DNA from: Rhodocyclales bacterium
GTDB lineage: Bacteria; Pseudomonadota; Gammaproteobacteria; Burkholderiales; Rhodocyclaceae
Assembly (NCBI GenBank): GCA_016235765.1
Contig: JACRIZ010000018.1
Span: 26,318-90,317, forward strand
Direction: 5' to 3'
DNA length: 64,000 bases
Shown here: in pieces, positions 25,729-34,907 of the stretch
How positions within the stretch are numbered: the first letter of the stretch is position 1
Layout: the number at the start of each line of letters is the position of its first letter
Notes under the pieces: generated by a model
What the model was told of the DNA's origin: nothing
Database searches by the model: none
Seen by the model: only the letters and a program-made list of their open reading frames with translations
Program-made: the position numbers and the translations under genes

Positions 25729-26865
25729 TTATAGGTCGCCCAGCGCCTGGGCCATGCGTTCCAGCGCCCGGTCGAGTATCGTGCGCGGACAGCCGAAGTT
25801 GAGGCGCACGAAGCGGGCATAGGCGTCGCCGGGGCCGAAATCGCTGCCGTCCGGCAGGCCGACGCCGGCCTGCTCGAAGAAGCGCGCCGGATGGGCGATG
25901 CCCGTCGTTTCGATCCACGCGAGGTAGGTCGCCTCGACCGGCGCCATGCCCAACCCGGGCATTTCGGCCACGGCTCGCATCACCCGCTCGCGATTGCCGC
26001 GCAGGTAGTCGATCATGGCCGCGCGCCACTCGCCGCCGTGGCGCAGCGCCGCTTCGCAGGCGACGAGGCCGAGGATGTTTATGTGCGGCACGATGCCGTC
26101 CATCGCCCGCCGGAAGCTTCGGCGCAGGCCGGCATCGGGAATGACGGCGAAGGCGCAGCCGAGGCCGGGCACGTTGAAGGTCTTCGAGGGCGCCATGAGG
26201 GTGATGCTGCGCGCGGCCGCCTGCGGCGAAATCGTTGCGAAGGGCCGGTGCCGGCCTTCGAGCATCAGGTCGCAATGGATCTCGTCGGAACAGACGACCA
26301 GGTCGTGTGCCTCGGCCAGCGCGGCGATGCGCGCCAGTTCCTCGTCGCTCCACGCCCGCCCGACCGGATTGTGCGGATGGCAGAGCAGCCACAGCTTCGC
26401 CCGGCTTTCCGCCAACGCCGCTTCGGTGGCCGCGAAATCCCAGCCCCAGTGCGCGCCCGCCTGCGCCAGCGGCACCGTGGCCAGTTCGCGGCCGCTCAGC
26501 CGCGGCGACGAGAGAAACGGCGGATAGATGGGCGTGGCGGTGAACACCGGCCCGTCGACGGCGCGGCAGGCGACGTTGAGGCCGGTCACCAGGCCCGGCA
26601 GCCAGACGATCCAGGCGGGCTCGATGGCCCAGCCGTATTCGCGCTCCAGATGTTCCAGCACGGCATCGACCAGCGACGGCCACGGCCCGCCATAGCCGAA
26701 CACGCCATGGTCGACGCGCCGGTGCAGCGCCTCGATCACCGCCGGCGGCGCGGCAAAGTCCATGTCCGCCACCCAGAGCGGCAGGATGTCGCGGCCGGCG
26801 TACTTGTTCCACTTGTAGGAGTCGCCGCCGCTGCGGTCGATCACGGTATCGAAGTCGAAACCCAT
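25729..26865 (-). CDS. patB: PatB/MalY-type aminotransferase (probable cystathionine beta-lyase)
   Basis: A 378-residue fold-type I PLP enzyme. The start MGFDFDTVIDRSGGDSYKWNKY and PLWVADMDF are diagnostic of the PatB/MalY branch (C-S lyases acting on cystathionine or cysteine). The PLP lysine is in APSKTFNVPGL, and HPHNPVGRAW and CSDEIHCDL are the cofactor motifs. I place the start at ATG 26865. It is divergent from xth with only 24 bases between start codons, so their promoters must overlap the coding regions. Confidence 0.9.
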   Translation of the reverse strand: MGFDFDTVIDRSGGDSYKWNKYAGRDILPLWVADMDFAAPPAVIEALHRRVDHGVFGYGGPWPSLVDAVLEHLEREYGWAIEPAWIVWLPGLVTGLNVACRAVDGPVFTATPIYPPFLSSPRLSGRELATVPLAQAGAHWGWDFAATEAALAESRAKLWLLCHPHNPVGRAWSDEELARIAALAEAHDLVVCSDEIHCDLMLEGRHRPFATISPQAAARSITLMAPSKTFNVPGLGCAFAVIPDAGLRRSFRRAMDGIVPHINILGLVACEAALRHGGEWRAAMIDYLRGNRERVMRAVAEMPGLGMAPVEATYLAWIETTGIAHPARFFEQAGVGLPDGSDFGPGDAYARFVRLNFGCPRTILDRALERMAQALGDL

Positions 26866-26889
26866 GGGCCGCAGGTTATCATTCTCTTC

Positions 26890-27663
26890 GTGAGCTACAA
26901 GATCGCCACCTGGAACGTCAACTCCCTGAAGGTCCGGCTGCCGCATGTGCTGGACTGGCTCGCTGCGCAGCAGCCCGCCGTGCTCTGCCTGCAGGAGACC
27001 AAACTGGAGGACAAGGCCTTCCCGTTCGCAGAGATCGAGGCCGCCGGCTACCGCGCCGTGCATCACGGCCAGAAGACCTACAACGGCGTCGCGATCCTGG
27101 CGCGCGCCGAGGCGCAGGACGTGGTGCGCAACATCCCGGATTTCGACGACCCGCAGGCGCGCGTGATCGCCGCCACTCTGGACGGCGTGCGCATCGTCTG
27201 CGCCTACATCCCCAACGGCCAGGCGGTCGGCTCCGACAAGTACGAGTACAAGCTGAAATGGCTGCGCGCGCTCAACGCCTGGCTCAAGGACGAGCTGGCG
27301 CGCCATCCGCGCCTGGCGCTGCTCGGCGACTACAACATCGCCCCCGAGGACCGCGACGTGCACGACCCGGTCGCCTGGCGCGGCCAGATCCTCTGTTCCG
27401 ACGCGGAGCGCGACGCATTCCGGGCCATGACGGCATTGGGACTCGCCGACGCCTTCCGCCTCTTCGACCAGCCGGAGAAGACCTTCAGTTGGTGGGACTA
27501 CCGCATGCTCGGCTTCCAGAAGAACCTCGGCCTGCGCATCGACCACATCCTGCTCTCGCCCGCGCTGGCCGCCGATTGCACGGCCTGCGCCATCGACCGC
27601 GCGCCGCGCAAGCTGGAACGGCCGTCCGACCACGCACCGGTCTTCGCCGAGCTGCGCGCATGA
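26890..27663 (+). CDS. xth: Exodeoxyribonuclease III
   Basis: A 257-residue AP endonuclease/3'-5' exonuclease for base-excision repair. Motifs are ATWNVNSLKVRLPH, LQETKLED, YIPNG, GDYNIAPEDRDVHDP, SWWDYR, LRIDHIL and SDHAPVFAEL, all catalytic or metal-binding elements of ExoIII. The start is GTG 26890, because typical proteins begin just before KIATWNVN. It overlaps the Crp-family gene by ATGA. Confidence 0.93.
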   Translation: MSYKIATWNVNSLKVRLPHVLDWLAAQQPAVLCLQETKLEDKAFPFAEIEAAGYRAVHHGQKTYNGVAILARAEAQDVVRNIPDFDDPQARVIAATLDGVRIVCAYIPNGQAVGSDKYEYKLKWLRALNAWLKDELARHPRLALLGDYNIAPEDRDVHDPVAWRGQILCSDAERDAFRAMTALGLADAFRLFDQPEKTFSWWDYRMLGFQKNLGLRIDHILLSPALAADCTACAIDRAPRKLERPSDHAPVFAELRA

Positions 27664-28310
27664 ACGCCGAAGCCCTGAGCGAACTCTATCCGGTGCTGGC
27701 GCAACTGCCGCCCGCGCTGGCGGCCCGCGTTGCGGCCGAGGCGCAGACCATGACCGTGCCGGCCGGGACGGTGGTCTTCGACGAGCACCAGGCCTGCCAG
27801 GGCTTTCCGTTCGTGATCAAGGGCGACATCCGGGTGCTGAAGCCGGCCGCCAACGGCCGCGAACTGCCGCTCTACCGCGTGCTGCCCGGCGAATCCTGCA
27901 TCATCACGTCGAGTTGCCTGCTCGGCCACACCGACTACCCCGCGCGCGGCATCGCCGACGGCGAGACGACGCTGGCGCTGATGCCGCGGCCGCTGTTCGA
28001 CGAACTGCTCGCCGAACCGGCATTCCGCGACTTCGTCTTCCACCTGTTCTCGGAGCGCATCGCCGAACTGATGCAGGTAATCGAGGAGGTGGCCTTCCGC
28101 AAGCTCGACCAGCGGCTGGCCGGCCTGCTGCTCGGCAAGGGGAAAGTCCTGCATGCCACGCACCAGCAATTGGCCGACGAACTGGGCAGCGTGCGCGAGA
28201 TGGTCAGCCGCCTCCTGAAAGGCTTTGCCGAGCAGGGCCTGGTGCGCCTGGCGCGCGAGCAGGTCGAGATTCTCGATCCGGCCGGGCTGCGTCGGATCGC
28301 CGAGGTCTGA
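27660..28310 (+). CDS. Crp/Fnr-family transcriptional regulator
   Basis: A 216-residue regulator with an N-terminal cyclic-nucleotide-binding-like beta-roll (about 20-115) and a C-terminal winged helix (THQQLADELGSVREMVSRLLKGF). It lacks the N-terminal cysteine cluster of Fnr. The binding pocket does not show the standard cAMP-contacting RxS motif, so the signal is unknown. A Crp-like palindrome (28315-28330) lies right behind it in front of the DUF2892 gene, a likely target. It is coupled to xth. Confidence 0.88.
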   Translation: MNAEALSELYPVLAQLPPALAARVAAEAQTMTVPAGTVVFDEHQACQGFPFVIKGDIRVLKPAANGRELPLYRVLPGESCIITSSCLLGHTDYPARGIADGETTLALMPRPLFDELLAEPAFRDFVFHLFSERIAELMQVIEEVAFRKLDQRLAGLLLGKGKVLHATHQQLADELGSVREMVSRLLKGFAEQGLVRLAREQVEILDPAGLRRIAEV

Positions 28311-28314
28311 GCTG

Positions 28315-28330
28315 CGTGACTTAGGTCACA
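28315..28330 (+). promoter_or_regulatory. Crp/Fnr-type binding site before the DUF2892 gene
   Basis: GTGA-CTTAGG-TCAC (28316-28329) has the half-sites and 6-base spacing of a Crp-family site. It lies 63 bases before the DUF2892 start and 5 bases after the stop of a Crp/Fnr-family gene, which makes local regulation likely. Confidence 0.5.
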
Positions 28331-28392
28331 GACGCCGCGAGGGCGACGTGGTCAAATCCGCCCGTCGTCCCAATCACTCACAGGAGAATCGC

Positions 28393-28587
28393 ATGAAACT
28401 GAACGTCGGTGGTATCGATAAAGCGTTGCGCATCGTGGCCGGTCTGGTGCTGATCGGCTTGGCCATTGCCGGCATCGGCGCGCCCTGGACCTGGATCGGC
28501 ATCGTGCCGCTCGCCACCGGCGTGATCGGCTTCTGCCCGTTCTACCCGCTCCTGGGCATGAATACCTGCCCCGCCAAGCGCACGTAA
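28393..28587 (+). CDS. DUF2892 (YgaP-type) small membrane protein
   Basis: A 64-residue protein with two transmembrane segments (about 12-28 and 31-49) and the ending [17 protein letters not shown], the DUF2892 signature. The family is the membrane part of YgaP-type rhodaneses, and free-standing copies are common. CAGGAG precedes the ATG. A Crp-like site upstream suggests control by the neighbouring regulator. The last 46 bases overlap the 3' end of rsmA on the other strand. Confidence 0.88.
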   Translation: MKLNVGGIDKALRIVAGLVLIGLAIAGIGAPWTWIGIVPLATGVIGFCPFYPLLGMNTCPAKRT

Positions 28588-29324
28588 TCCTCGACCGTGA
28601 GCTCCTCGGCGCGCGCCGTCGGCGCGATGCCGAGGTCGCGCAACTGCGCCTCCGAGAACAGCTCGCGCAGGTTGTTGCGCAGCATCTTGCGCCGTTGGCC
28701 GAAGGCCGCGGACACCACTTTCGCCAGCGCCCCCTCATCGCGGACGGTCAATTCTGCGGCCGGCTTCGGAATCAGCCGCACGATGGCCGAGTCGACCTTG
28801 GGCGCCGGATTGAAGGCGCCGGGCGGCACCACGAACAGCCGGTCCATGTGGAAGCGGTATTGCAGCATCACCGATAACCGTCCGTAATCGGCCGTGCCGG
28901 GATCGGCGACCATGCGGTCCACCACTTCCTTCTGCAGCATGAAATGCATGTCGCGCACCGAGGCCGCGTAGGTGGCGAGATGGAACAGCAGCGGCGTCGA
29001 GATGTTGTAGGGCAGGTTGCCGACGATGCGCAAGTCGCTGCCTATTTCCCCGAAATCGAACTCGAGCGCGTCGCCTTCGTGGACGGTCAGGCGCTCGGGC
29101 GGATGGCTGTCCTTCAGCCGGGCGATCAGGTCGCGGTCGATTTCGACCACATCCAGGTGATCCAGACGCTCCAGCAGCGGTTCGGTGAGCGCGCCGAGGC
29201 CGGGGCCGATCTCGACCACGCGATCCTCGCGGCGCGGCGCGATCGCCTCGACGATCCTGGCGATGGTGCCGCGGCAGACCAGGAAGTTCTGGCCAAAGCG
29301 CTTTCGCGCCTGGTGCTCTTTCAT
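28542..29324 (-). CDS. rsmA: 16S rRNA dimethyladenosine transferase
   Basis: A 260-residue KsgA/RsmA enzyme that dimethylates two adjacent adenines near the 3' end of 16S rRNA. The N-terminal [13 protein letters not shown] motif [12 protein letters not shown] and catalytic NLPYNIST are all present, as is the C-terminal [12 protein letters not shown]. It overlaps pdxA by 4 bases, last in the lptD-surA-pdxA-rsmA operon. Its end overlaps the convergent DUF2892 gene by 46 bases. Confidence 0.96.
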   Translation of the reverse strand: MKEHQARKRFGQNFLVCRGTIARIVEAIAPRREDRVVEIGPGLGALTEPLLERLDHLDVVEIDRDLIARLKDSHPPERLTVHEGDALEFDFGEIGSDLRIVGNLPYNISTPLLFHLATYAASVRDMHFMLQKEVVDRMVADPGTADYGRLSVMLQYRFHMDRLFVVPPGAFNPAPKVDSAIVRLIPKPAAELTVRDEGALAKVVSAAFGQRRKMLRNNLRELFSEAQLRDLGIAPTARAEELTVEDYVRLAGQVFMPRSG

Positions 29325-30280
29325 CGCCGCGCGACGATGTCCGCCGCGACCTTGACCGCCGCGAACAGGCTGCGCGGATCGGCACGGCCGCTGCCGGCGA
29401 GGTCGAGTGCGGTGCCGTGGTCGACCGAGGTGCGCAGGATGGGCAGGCCGAGCGTGATGTTGATGCCTTCCTCGAAGGCGGCGTACTTGAGCACCGCCAG
29501 GCCTTGGTCGTGATACATGGCAAGCTGGGCATCGGAGCCGGCCAGCAGCTTGCGCGTGAATAGCGTGTCGGCGGGCAGCGGCCCGACCAGGTCCATGCCC
29601 TCGGCGCGCAGCGCGTCGAGCACCGGCGCGATCACCTCGATCTCCTCCATGCCGAGGTGGCCGCCCTCGCCCGCATGCGGATTCAAGCCCGCGACGAGGA
29701 TGCGCGGCCGGGCAAAACCGAACTTCGTCACCAGGTCGTGGTGCAGGATGCGGATGGTGGTGGTGAGTTCATCCTTCGTGATCGCCGCCGGCACGTCCTT
29801 GAGCGGCAGGTGCGTCGTCGCGAGTGCAACACGCAGGCCGGCCAGTTCGCCGGTACCGGCCAGCATCATCACCACGCGCGGCGTATGCGTGCGCTCGGCG
29901 AGGTATTCGGTGTGGCCCGTAAACGGTATGCCGGCATCGTTGATCACGCCCTTGTGTACCGGCGCCGTGACCATGGCGGCAAACTCGCCGCTCGTGCAGC
30001 CGTCGCAGGCGATGTCGAGCAGGTCGAGCACGTAGCGGGCATTGCCGGTGTCTAGCTGCCCGGCAACACTGGGTACGCGCAGGGGCACATGGCGGATCTC
30101 CAGCGCGCCGAGGTCGATGCCGAGCCGGCGGGCGCGATCCTCAAGCAGGTTGCGGTCGCCGAGCACGACGAGGCGTGCCCCCACGGCTGACTCGTTCAGC
30201 CACTGCGCCAGCGCAAGACAGATATCCGGTCCGATGCCGGCCGGTTCGCCGCTGGTGACCGCGATGACCGGAACGGTCAT
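29321..30280 (-). CDS. pdxA: 4-hydroxythreonine-4-phosphate dehydrogenase
   Basis: A 319-residue NAD-dependent enzyme of pyridoxal phosphate synthesis. Signatures are [38 protein letters not shown] (in two segments), [13 protein letters not shown] and [12 protein letters not shown], with zinc-binding histidines in GHT, NPHAGE and YHDQG. It overlaps surA and rsmA by 4 bases each. One dispersed element (30172-30193) encodes NESAVGARL near the N-terminus. Confidence 0.96.
   Translation of the reverse strand: MTVPVIAVTSGEPAGIGPDICLALAQWLNESAVGARLVVLGDRNLLEDRARRLGIDLGALEIRHVPLRVPSVAGQLDTGNARYVLDLLDIACDGCTSGEFAAMVTAPVHKGVINDAGIPFTGHTEYLAERTHTPRVVMMLAGTGELAGLRVALATTHLPLKDVPAAITKDELTTTIRILHHDLVTKFGFARPRILVAGLNPHAGEGGHLGMEEIEVIAPVLDALRAEGMDLVGPLPADTLFTRKLLAGSDAQLAMYHDQGLAVLKYAAFEEGINITLGLPILRTSVDHGTALDLAGSGRADPRSLFAAVKVAADIVARR
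30172..30193 (-). repeat. Dispersed element copy e (inside pdxA)
   Basis: On the minus strand it reads GAGTCAGCC, GTGGGGGC, ACGCC. The encoded ESAVGAR closely parallels KSAVAAR and KSAVAER encoded by copies in the UbiH-like and hemY genes in the same reading frame. Confidence 0.55.
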
Positions 30281-31581
30281 TTCTCTTCCAGGCGGTACTC
30301 GACGTAGATGCGGTCGCGCAACTGGCGCAGCCAGTCCTGGTAGGCCTCGTCGGACTTGCGCTCGCGCAGCGCCTGACGCGCCATCAGCCGCCGGCGCTCC
30401 TTCGACGCGTCCTCGGTGCGCCGCTCCTGGACCTGGATCAGGTGCCAGCCGAAGGGCGAGCGCACCGGCTCGCTGGTGACGCCTATCTTCAGCGCATCCA
30501 TCGCCTTCTCGAACTCGGGCACCGTATCGCCCTGGTAGAGCCAGCCCAGGTCGCCGCCCTTGGCGGCCGACAAGTCCGTCGAGTGCAGGCGGGCGAGTTC
30601 CGCGAAGTCGGCGCCGTTGTCCAGCCGCTCCTTCAGCACCAGGGCGCGCTGGCGAGCTTCGGTGTCGGAGAGCAGTTCATTGACCTTGATTAGGATGTGG
30701 CGGGCACGGGTCTGCTTGAGCGACTGCATCTGGGCAGCGCCGCCCTGGCGGGAAACCAGCCGGACGATGTGGAAGCCGGCCGGGCTGCGCAGGATGGCGC
30801 TGGTTTCGCCCGGCGCCAGGCGGCGCACGGCATCGGCATACAGGGCAGGCAGCCGGTCGAGCGGCCGCGCCTCCATGACGCCGCCGGCCAGGCCGTCGGT
30901 CGCATCCGAGAAGGCCGCGGCAACCCGCCCAAACTCCTCGCCCGCCTTGAGCTGCTCGGCGGCCTGCATGGCGCGATTGCGGCTGCGCTCGAGTTGCAGG
31001 GCGTTGGCCTGCTCGGGCACGCGGACGATGATGTGGGCGACCTGTACCACGTCGCCATTGCCGCCTGCCTTGGCCAGGTTCTCCAGATAACCGTCGATCT
31101 CGTCCTCGGAAATCGTCAGGCGGTTGTCGACTTCGCGGTCGCGCAGGCGCGCCAGGGTGATTTCCTGGCGAATGTCCTCGCGGAACTTGGCCCAGATGAT
31201 GCCGTCGCCTTCCAGCGCCTTGCGGAAATCGACCAGGTTCAGACGGTTGCTGTCGGCAATGCGGCGCAGGGCGACATCGACTTCGCCGTCGGAGACCTGC
31301 ACGCCGTTCTCCCTGGCGAACTGCATCTGCGCGCGGTCGATGATCATGCGCTCCAGCAACTGCTTCTCGAGCACCTCGCGCGCCGGCAGTTGCACCCCCT
31401 GGGCGCGCAACTGCCGCTCGACGATGGCCAGGCGCGAGCGCAGTTCGTGCAGCGTGATGGCCTCGCTGTTGACGACCGCGACGATCCGGTCGGCATCGAT
31501 GGTGCGCCCCCGCCCGGACTGTGCCGCAACGGACAAGGGCAAGAGGAGGACCAGCAGGGCGATGATGGCGTGGCGTTTCAT
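30277..31581 (-). CDS. surA: Periplasmic chaperone/peptidyl-prolyl isomerase SurA
   Basis: A 434-residue outer-membrane protein chaperone. It has a signal peptide ([21 protein letters not shown]), a SurA N-domain (about 30-165) and two parvulin domains (about 170-275 and 285-385, with [11 protein letters not shown] and [10 protein letters not shown]). Length is close to E. coli SurA (428). I start at ATG 31581, which gives the signal peptide directly. The gap to lptD is 7 bases, so the two are co-transcribed, as expected for LptD assembly. Confidence 0.95.
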   Translation of the reverse strand: MKRHAIIALLVLLLPLSVAAQSGRGRTIDADRIVAVVNSEAITLHELRSRLAIVERQLRAQGVQLPAREVLEKQLLERMIIDRAQMQFARENGVQVSDGEVDVALRRIADSNRLNLVDFRKALEGDGIIWAKFREDIRQEITLARLRDREVDNRLTISEDEIDGYLENLAKAGGNGDVVQVAHIIVRVPEQANALQLERSRNRAMQAAEQLKAGEEFGRVAAAFSDATDGLAGGVMEARPLDRLPALYADAVRRLAPGETSAILRSPAGFHIVRLVSRQGGAAQMQSLKQTRARHILIKVNELLSDTEARQRALVLKERLDNGADFAELARLHSTDLSAAKGGDLGWLYQGDTVPEFEKAMDALKIGVTSEPVRSPFGWHLIQVQERRTEDASKERRRLMARQALRERKSDEAYQDWLRQLRDRIYVEYRLEEK

Positions 31582-31588
31582 GGCGGGG

Positions 31589-33817
31589 TCAGTAGTCTCC
31601 GAAGAACGGGTCGGCGGTCGGCTGGTTGATGACGCCATAGCCGGCGATGTTGCGCTTGAGCAGGTCGATGGGGTTCGACCCGATGCGGGCCAAGCCATTC
31701 AGTTCGAGCTGGACGAACACGCCGGTCGACGTGGTCGCCACCGTGGTGGCCAGGCGGTGCAGGACGACACGCGCCACCCAGCAGCCGGCATCATACTCGA
31801 TGCCTGCCACGCCCTCGACCAGGCGGTTGTCCTTGAGCGAGTAGTTGTAGCGGCCGACGCCATACCAGCCACCGCCCAGCGGCCACTGGCCGGAGATGTC
31901 GACCTGGCCGATCTGGTCCCGGGTATAGCGGTAGGCGGCGTTCACCACGCGGCCGAAGTCGGGCTGGTAGCGGACGCCGACGTTGAAGCGCTCGGTGCGT
32001 TCGTAGAAAGGACTGTACTGCCAGCCGGCATCCAGATGCACCTTGGGCATGATGCGGCCGGAGAAGGCCGCCAGTATGTCGGTCTTGCGATTGGTGCGGG
32101 CAGTCTCGGTCGGCAGCGTCACCTGCTGGTCCTGGAAGTAGTAGCGCTGGCCGAGCGCGGCGCGCATCAATTCATTGCCCGTCCCCGGATCGATCAGGCG
32201 CGAGACGATGGCAGCCGTCAATTGGTTGGCATCGCCGATGCGGTCACTGCCGCCGTAGCGGTTCTCGGCGAAGATTTGCGCGAAGTTGAAGTCGGTCAGC
32301 CCCGAATCGAAGACCGGAATCTTGCTCTGATCGCGCTCGGGAATGTTGACGTAGTAGAGACGCGGCTCGGCCGTCTGCAACAGCGGGCGGCCAAACCAGT
32401 CCACGTCGCGTTCGAAGACCATGCCGGAATCGATGCTGGCGATCGGCACCTCGCGGCTCAGCTTGTCGGGGACGCCGGTGTCCTGGCGATCCAGGTCGTA
32501 ACGCGTCTGGTGCACCCCGACCTTGGGCGTGACATAGAACGCCGCCAGTTGGATCGGCAGCGACAGTTGCGGATAGACGACGGTGCGCTGGGCGACCACC
32601 TGGGTCGGGTGATGGAAATCGACGAATTCGCCCGTGAAGTGGAAGTTCACTCCGCCCGGCAAGTCCGGACGCAGTGCCGTGAGCAGGAACTGCGGCAGCC
32701 TGTAGTAGGGGATCGCCACCGGGGCTTCCGGATCCTGCAGCGTCTGGTAGCGCTGGGCCATCAGGGCGGCGCTCCACCAGCCGGCGCCATAGACCAGGCG
32801 GCCCTGGCGCAACAGGTTGGCCTGCGACACCATGGACACCCGCGAGGACAGGTCGGCAAAATATCGGTCGTCGGAAACGCCGTTCAGGTTGATCTCGCCG
32901 GTCAGGCCGGGGGCGAGGATGTGATTGTGCGCAATCGCGTAGGCGCTTCGATCCGACGACGTCACCTGGTCGTTGGGCAGGAACTCCAGGCGCGTCTTGC
33001 CGTTGTAGGCGTAGTCGATGTAGCGGAATTCCGAGTTCAGTTGCAGGCCGCGCCGGGCGAGGATGCGCGGCGCGATGGTGGCGTCCATGTTCGGCGCGAT
33101 GTTCCAGTACCAGGGGATGGTCAGTTCCAGGCCGCTGGTGGTGCTCTGGCTGTAGGTGGGCGCCAGGAAGCCGGACTTGCGCTCGTGGTTGAGCGCGAAA
33201 CTGAACGACGGCCAGTAGAAGATCGGCGTGTTCATGAACACGACCTTGGCGCTGTCCGCTTCGCCGATCTGCCGGTTGTAGTCGAGGACGATCTCGTCGG
33301 CGGCGACGTACCAGTCGCGGTTGGGCGAACAGGTGCTGAAGTTGCCGCGCGTGAGCCGGTACAGCCCCTCGCCCTCGAAGTCCATCCGCTCTGCATCGCC
33401 GCTGCCGACATCCGCTTCGCGCTGGTAGTCGAACCCTGGCACCGCCTTGGGCGGGCGCTTGAACGCGAATGAGGGCTGGTCGAACTCACCGAGGTTGTCC
33501 TGCACCTTGAGGCGCAGATGCGGGCCGCTGATGCGGTCCTCGTCGCGGATCATCAGCACGTCGCCTTCGGCCTCCGCCTCGTCTTCCAGATGGCGGTAGG
33601 TCAGGTGATCGGCGGTGATGGTGGTGGTATCGCGCCGGAATTCGGCATGGCCGTCGGCAACCGTCTCGACGTCGTTGCGGCCGCTGATGCGGTCTGCCGT
33701 GACCACCGTCGCGCCCGGCTCTGGCTCGATCGGCGTCGTTACGGTCTGGGCGGCCGCGGTGGCCGCCAGGGCCCCGGGTAGCAGAAGAACCAACTGTCCG
33801 AGCAGGCGCAAGCGCAT
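31589..33817 (-). CDS. lptD: LPS-assembly outer-membrane protein LptD
   Basis: A 742-residue beta-barrel that inserts lipopolysaccharide in the outer membrane. A signal peptide (MRLRLLGQLVLLLPGALAATAAAQ split across the start) is followed by an OstA/LptA-like domain (DRISGRNDVETVADGHAEFRRD in segments, DHLTYRHLEDEAEAEGDVL) and the barrel (FWPSFSFALNHERKSGFLAPTY motif region). An ATG at 33880 is in frame, but it lies upstream of the predicted -10 (33871-33876), so I choose 33817. The GGMIYDAGCWV-like ending is represented by YDAGCWVARV. Confidence 0.93.
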   Translation of the reverse strand: MRLRLLGQLVLLLPGALAATAAAQTVTTPIEPEPGATVVTADRISGRNDVETVADGHAEFRRDTTTITADHLTYRHLEDEAEAEGDVLMIRDEDRISGPHLRLKVQDNLGEFDQPSFAFKRPPKAVPGFDYQREADVGSGDAERMDFEGEGLYRLTRGNFSTCSPNRDWYVAADEIVLDYNRQIGEADSAKVVFMNTPIFYWPSFSFALNHERKSGFLAPTYSQSTTSGLELTIPWYWNIAPNMDATIAPRILARRGLQLNSEFRYIDYAYNGKTRLEFLPNDQVTSSDRSAYAIAHNHILAPGLTGEINLNGVSDDRYFADLSSRVSMVSQANLLRQGRLVYGAGWWSAALMAQRYQTLQDPEAPVAIPYYRLPQFLLTALRPDLPGGVNFHFTGEFVDFHHPTQVVAQRTVVYPQLSLPIQLAAFYVTPKVGVHQTRYDLDRQDTGVPDKLSREVPIASIDSGMVFERDVDWFGRPLLQTAEPRLYYVNIPERDQSKIPVFDSGLTDFNFAQIFAENRYGGSDRIGDANQLTAAIVSRLIDPGTGNELMRAALGQRYYFQDQQVTLPTETARTNRKTDILAAFSGRIMPKVHLDAGWQYSPFYERTERFNVGVRYQPDFGRVVNAAYRYTRDQIGQVDISGQWPLGGGWYGVGRYNYSLKDNRLVEGVAGIEYDAGCWVARVVLHRLATTVATTSTGVFVQLELNGLARIGSNPIDLLKRNIAGYGVINQPTADPFFGDY

Positions 33818-33855
33818 CGTCCGATATCGTCGCGCGCCCGGGCGCGCTGCAAGCC

Positions 33856-33881
33856 AATGATAGAATTTCGATTCTAGCATT
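33856..33881. promoter_or_regulatory. Divergent extended -10 promoters in one palindrome (lptD / amgK)
   Basis: TAGAAT-TTCG-ATTCTA (33861-33876) is a perfect palindrome, extended to AATG...CATT on each side. On the plus strand it reads TGATAGAAT and on the minus strand TGCTAGAAT, both extended -10 hexamers (TGnTAnAAT-like). Two RNA polymerases would compete for overlapping DNA, linking expression of outer-membrane assembly and peptidoglycan recycling. No convincing -35 boxes are present on either side. Confidence 0.6.
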
Positions 33882-33899
33882 CCGACCGCCCCAATCAGC

Positions 33900-34907
33900 G
33901 TGGACGCCCATCAACAAAGGCAGCAAGAGATCGAGGACTGGCTCCGCGCCCTGCTGCCCGGCCGCCCGTTCACCCTCGCACCGGCCTCCGCCGACGCCAG
34001 CTTCCGCCGCTACCTGCGCGCGACTTTCGACGATGGCGGGACGCGCGTGGTCATGGACGCGCCGCCCAGCCACGAGGACGTCAAGCCCTGGCTGCACGTC
34101 CAGCGGCTCTTCCACGATGCCGGCACCCATGTTCCCGAGGTGATCGCCGCCGACATCGAGCGCGGCTACCTGCTGCTCTCCGACCTCGGCTCGACGACTT
34201 ACCTTGCGGACCTCACGAACGACAACGCCGACGAACACTACCGGGCGGCCAGCGAAGCGCTGATCAGGATCCAGCTTGCCAGCAAGGCCAACGAATTGCC
34301 GCCCTACGACCGCGTGCTGCTCAAGCGCGAACTCGACCTGTTCCCCGACTGGTACCTGGCGCAGCACGTCAAGCTGAGCCTGACGGAAAGTCAGTCGTCG
34401 CAGCTCGCCGCGGCGTTCGAGCAGATCATGGCCGTCAACCTCGCCGAGCCCCGGGTGTACGTCCATCGCGACTACCATTCGCGCAATCTCATGGTGGCGC
34501 GGCCCAACCCCGGCATCATCGACTTCCAGGACGCCGTCTACGGCCCGATCAGCTACGACCTGGTCTCGCTGTTCAAGGACGCCTACGTCCACTGGCCGGA
34601 AGAGCGCGTGCTCGACTGGCTGGTGCGCTACTGGCAGGCGGCGCGGAAGGCCGGCTTGCCGGTACGCGCCGACTTCGGCGATTTCTTCCGCGACTACGAA
34701 TGGATGGGCGTGCAGCGCCACGTCAAGGTGCTCGGCATTTTCGCCCGGCTCTACCACCGCGACGGCAAGGACGGCTACCTCAAGGACATGCCGCTGGTGG
34801 CGCGCTACCTGCGCGGCGCCTGCGAACGCTACCGCGAACTCGCGCCGCTGCTGCGCATCCTCGATCTGGCCGAGAACCGCGAAGAACAGGTGGGGTACAC
34901 GTTTTGA
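33900..34907 (+). CDS. amgK: N-acetylmuramate/N-acetylglucosamine kinase AmgK
   Basis: A 335-residue aminoglycoside-phosphotransferase-like sugar kinase that phosphorylates MurNAc at C1 in the peptidoglycan recycling route bypassing de novo UDP-MurNAc synthesis. Catalytic motifs are VYVHRDYHSRNLM and IIDFQDAVYGPISYDLVSL. The start is GTG 33900, as no ATG lies suitably near. It overlaps murU by TTGA, the classical AmgK-MurU pair. The coding region holds a degenerate dispersed element (34385-34409). Confidence 0.92.
   Translation: MDAHQQRQQEIEDWLRALLPGRPFTLAPASADASFRRYLRATFDDGGTRVVMDAPPSHEDVKPWLHVQRLFHDAGTHVPEVIAADIERGYLLLSDLGSTTYLADLTNDNADEHYRAASEALIRIQLASKANELPPYDRVLLKRELDLFPDWYLAQHVKLSLTESQSSQLAAAFEQIMAVNLAEPRVYVHRDYHSRNLMVARPNPGIIDFQDAVYGPISYDLVSLFKDAYVHWPEERVLDWLVRYWQAARKAGLPVRADFGDFFRDYEWMGVQRHVKVLGIFARLYHRDGKDGYLKDMPLVARYLRGACERYRELAPLLRILDLAENREEQVGYTF
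34385..34409 (+). repeat. Dispersed element copy f (inside amgK, degenerate)
   Basis: GAAAGTCAGTC, GTCGCAGC, TCGCC. The heptamer, spacing and CGCC are kept, but the hairpin is lost. It encodes TESQSSQLA. Confidence 0.45.

Noticed and set aside
33818..33880. Upstream ATG 33880 for lptD
   Set aside because: It lies upstream of the predicted transcription start and would bury the signal peptide behind 21 atypical residues.
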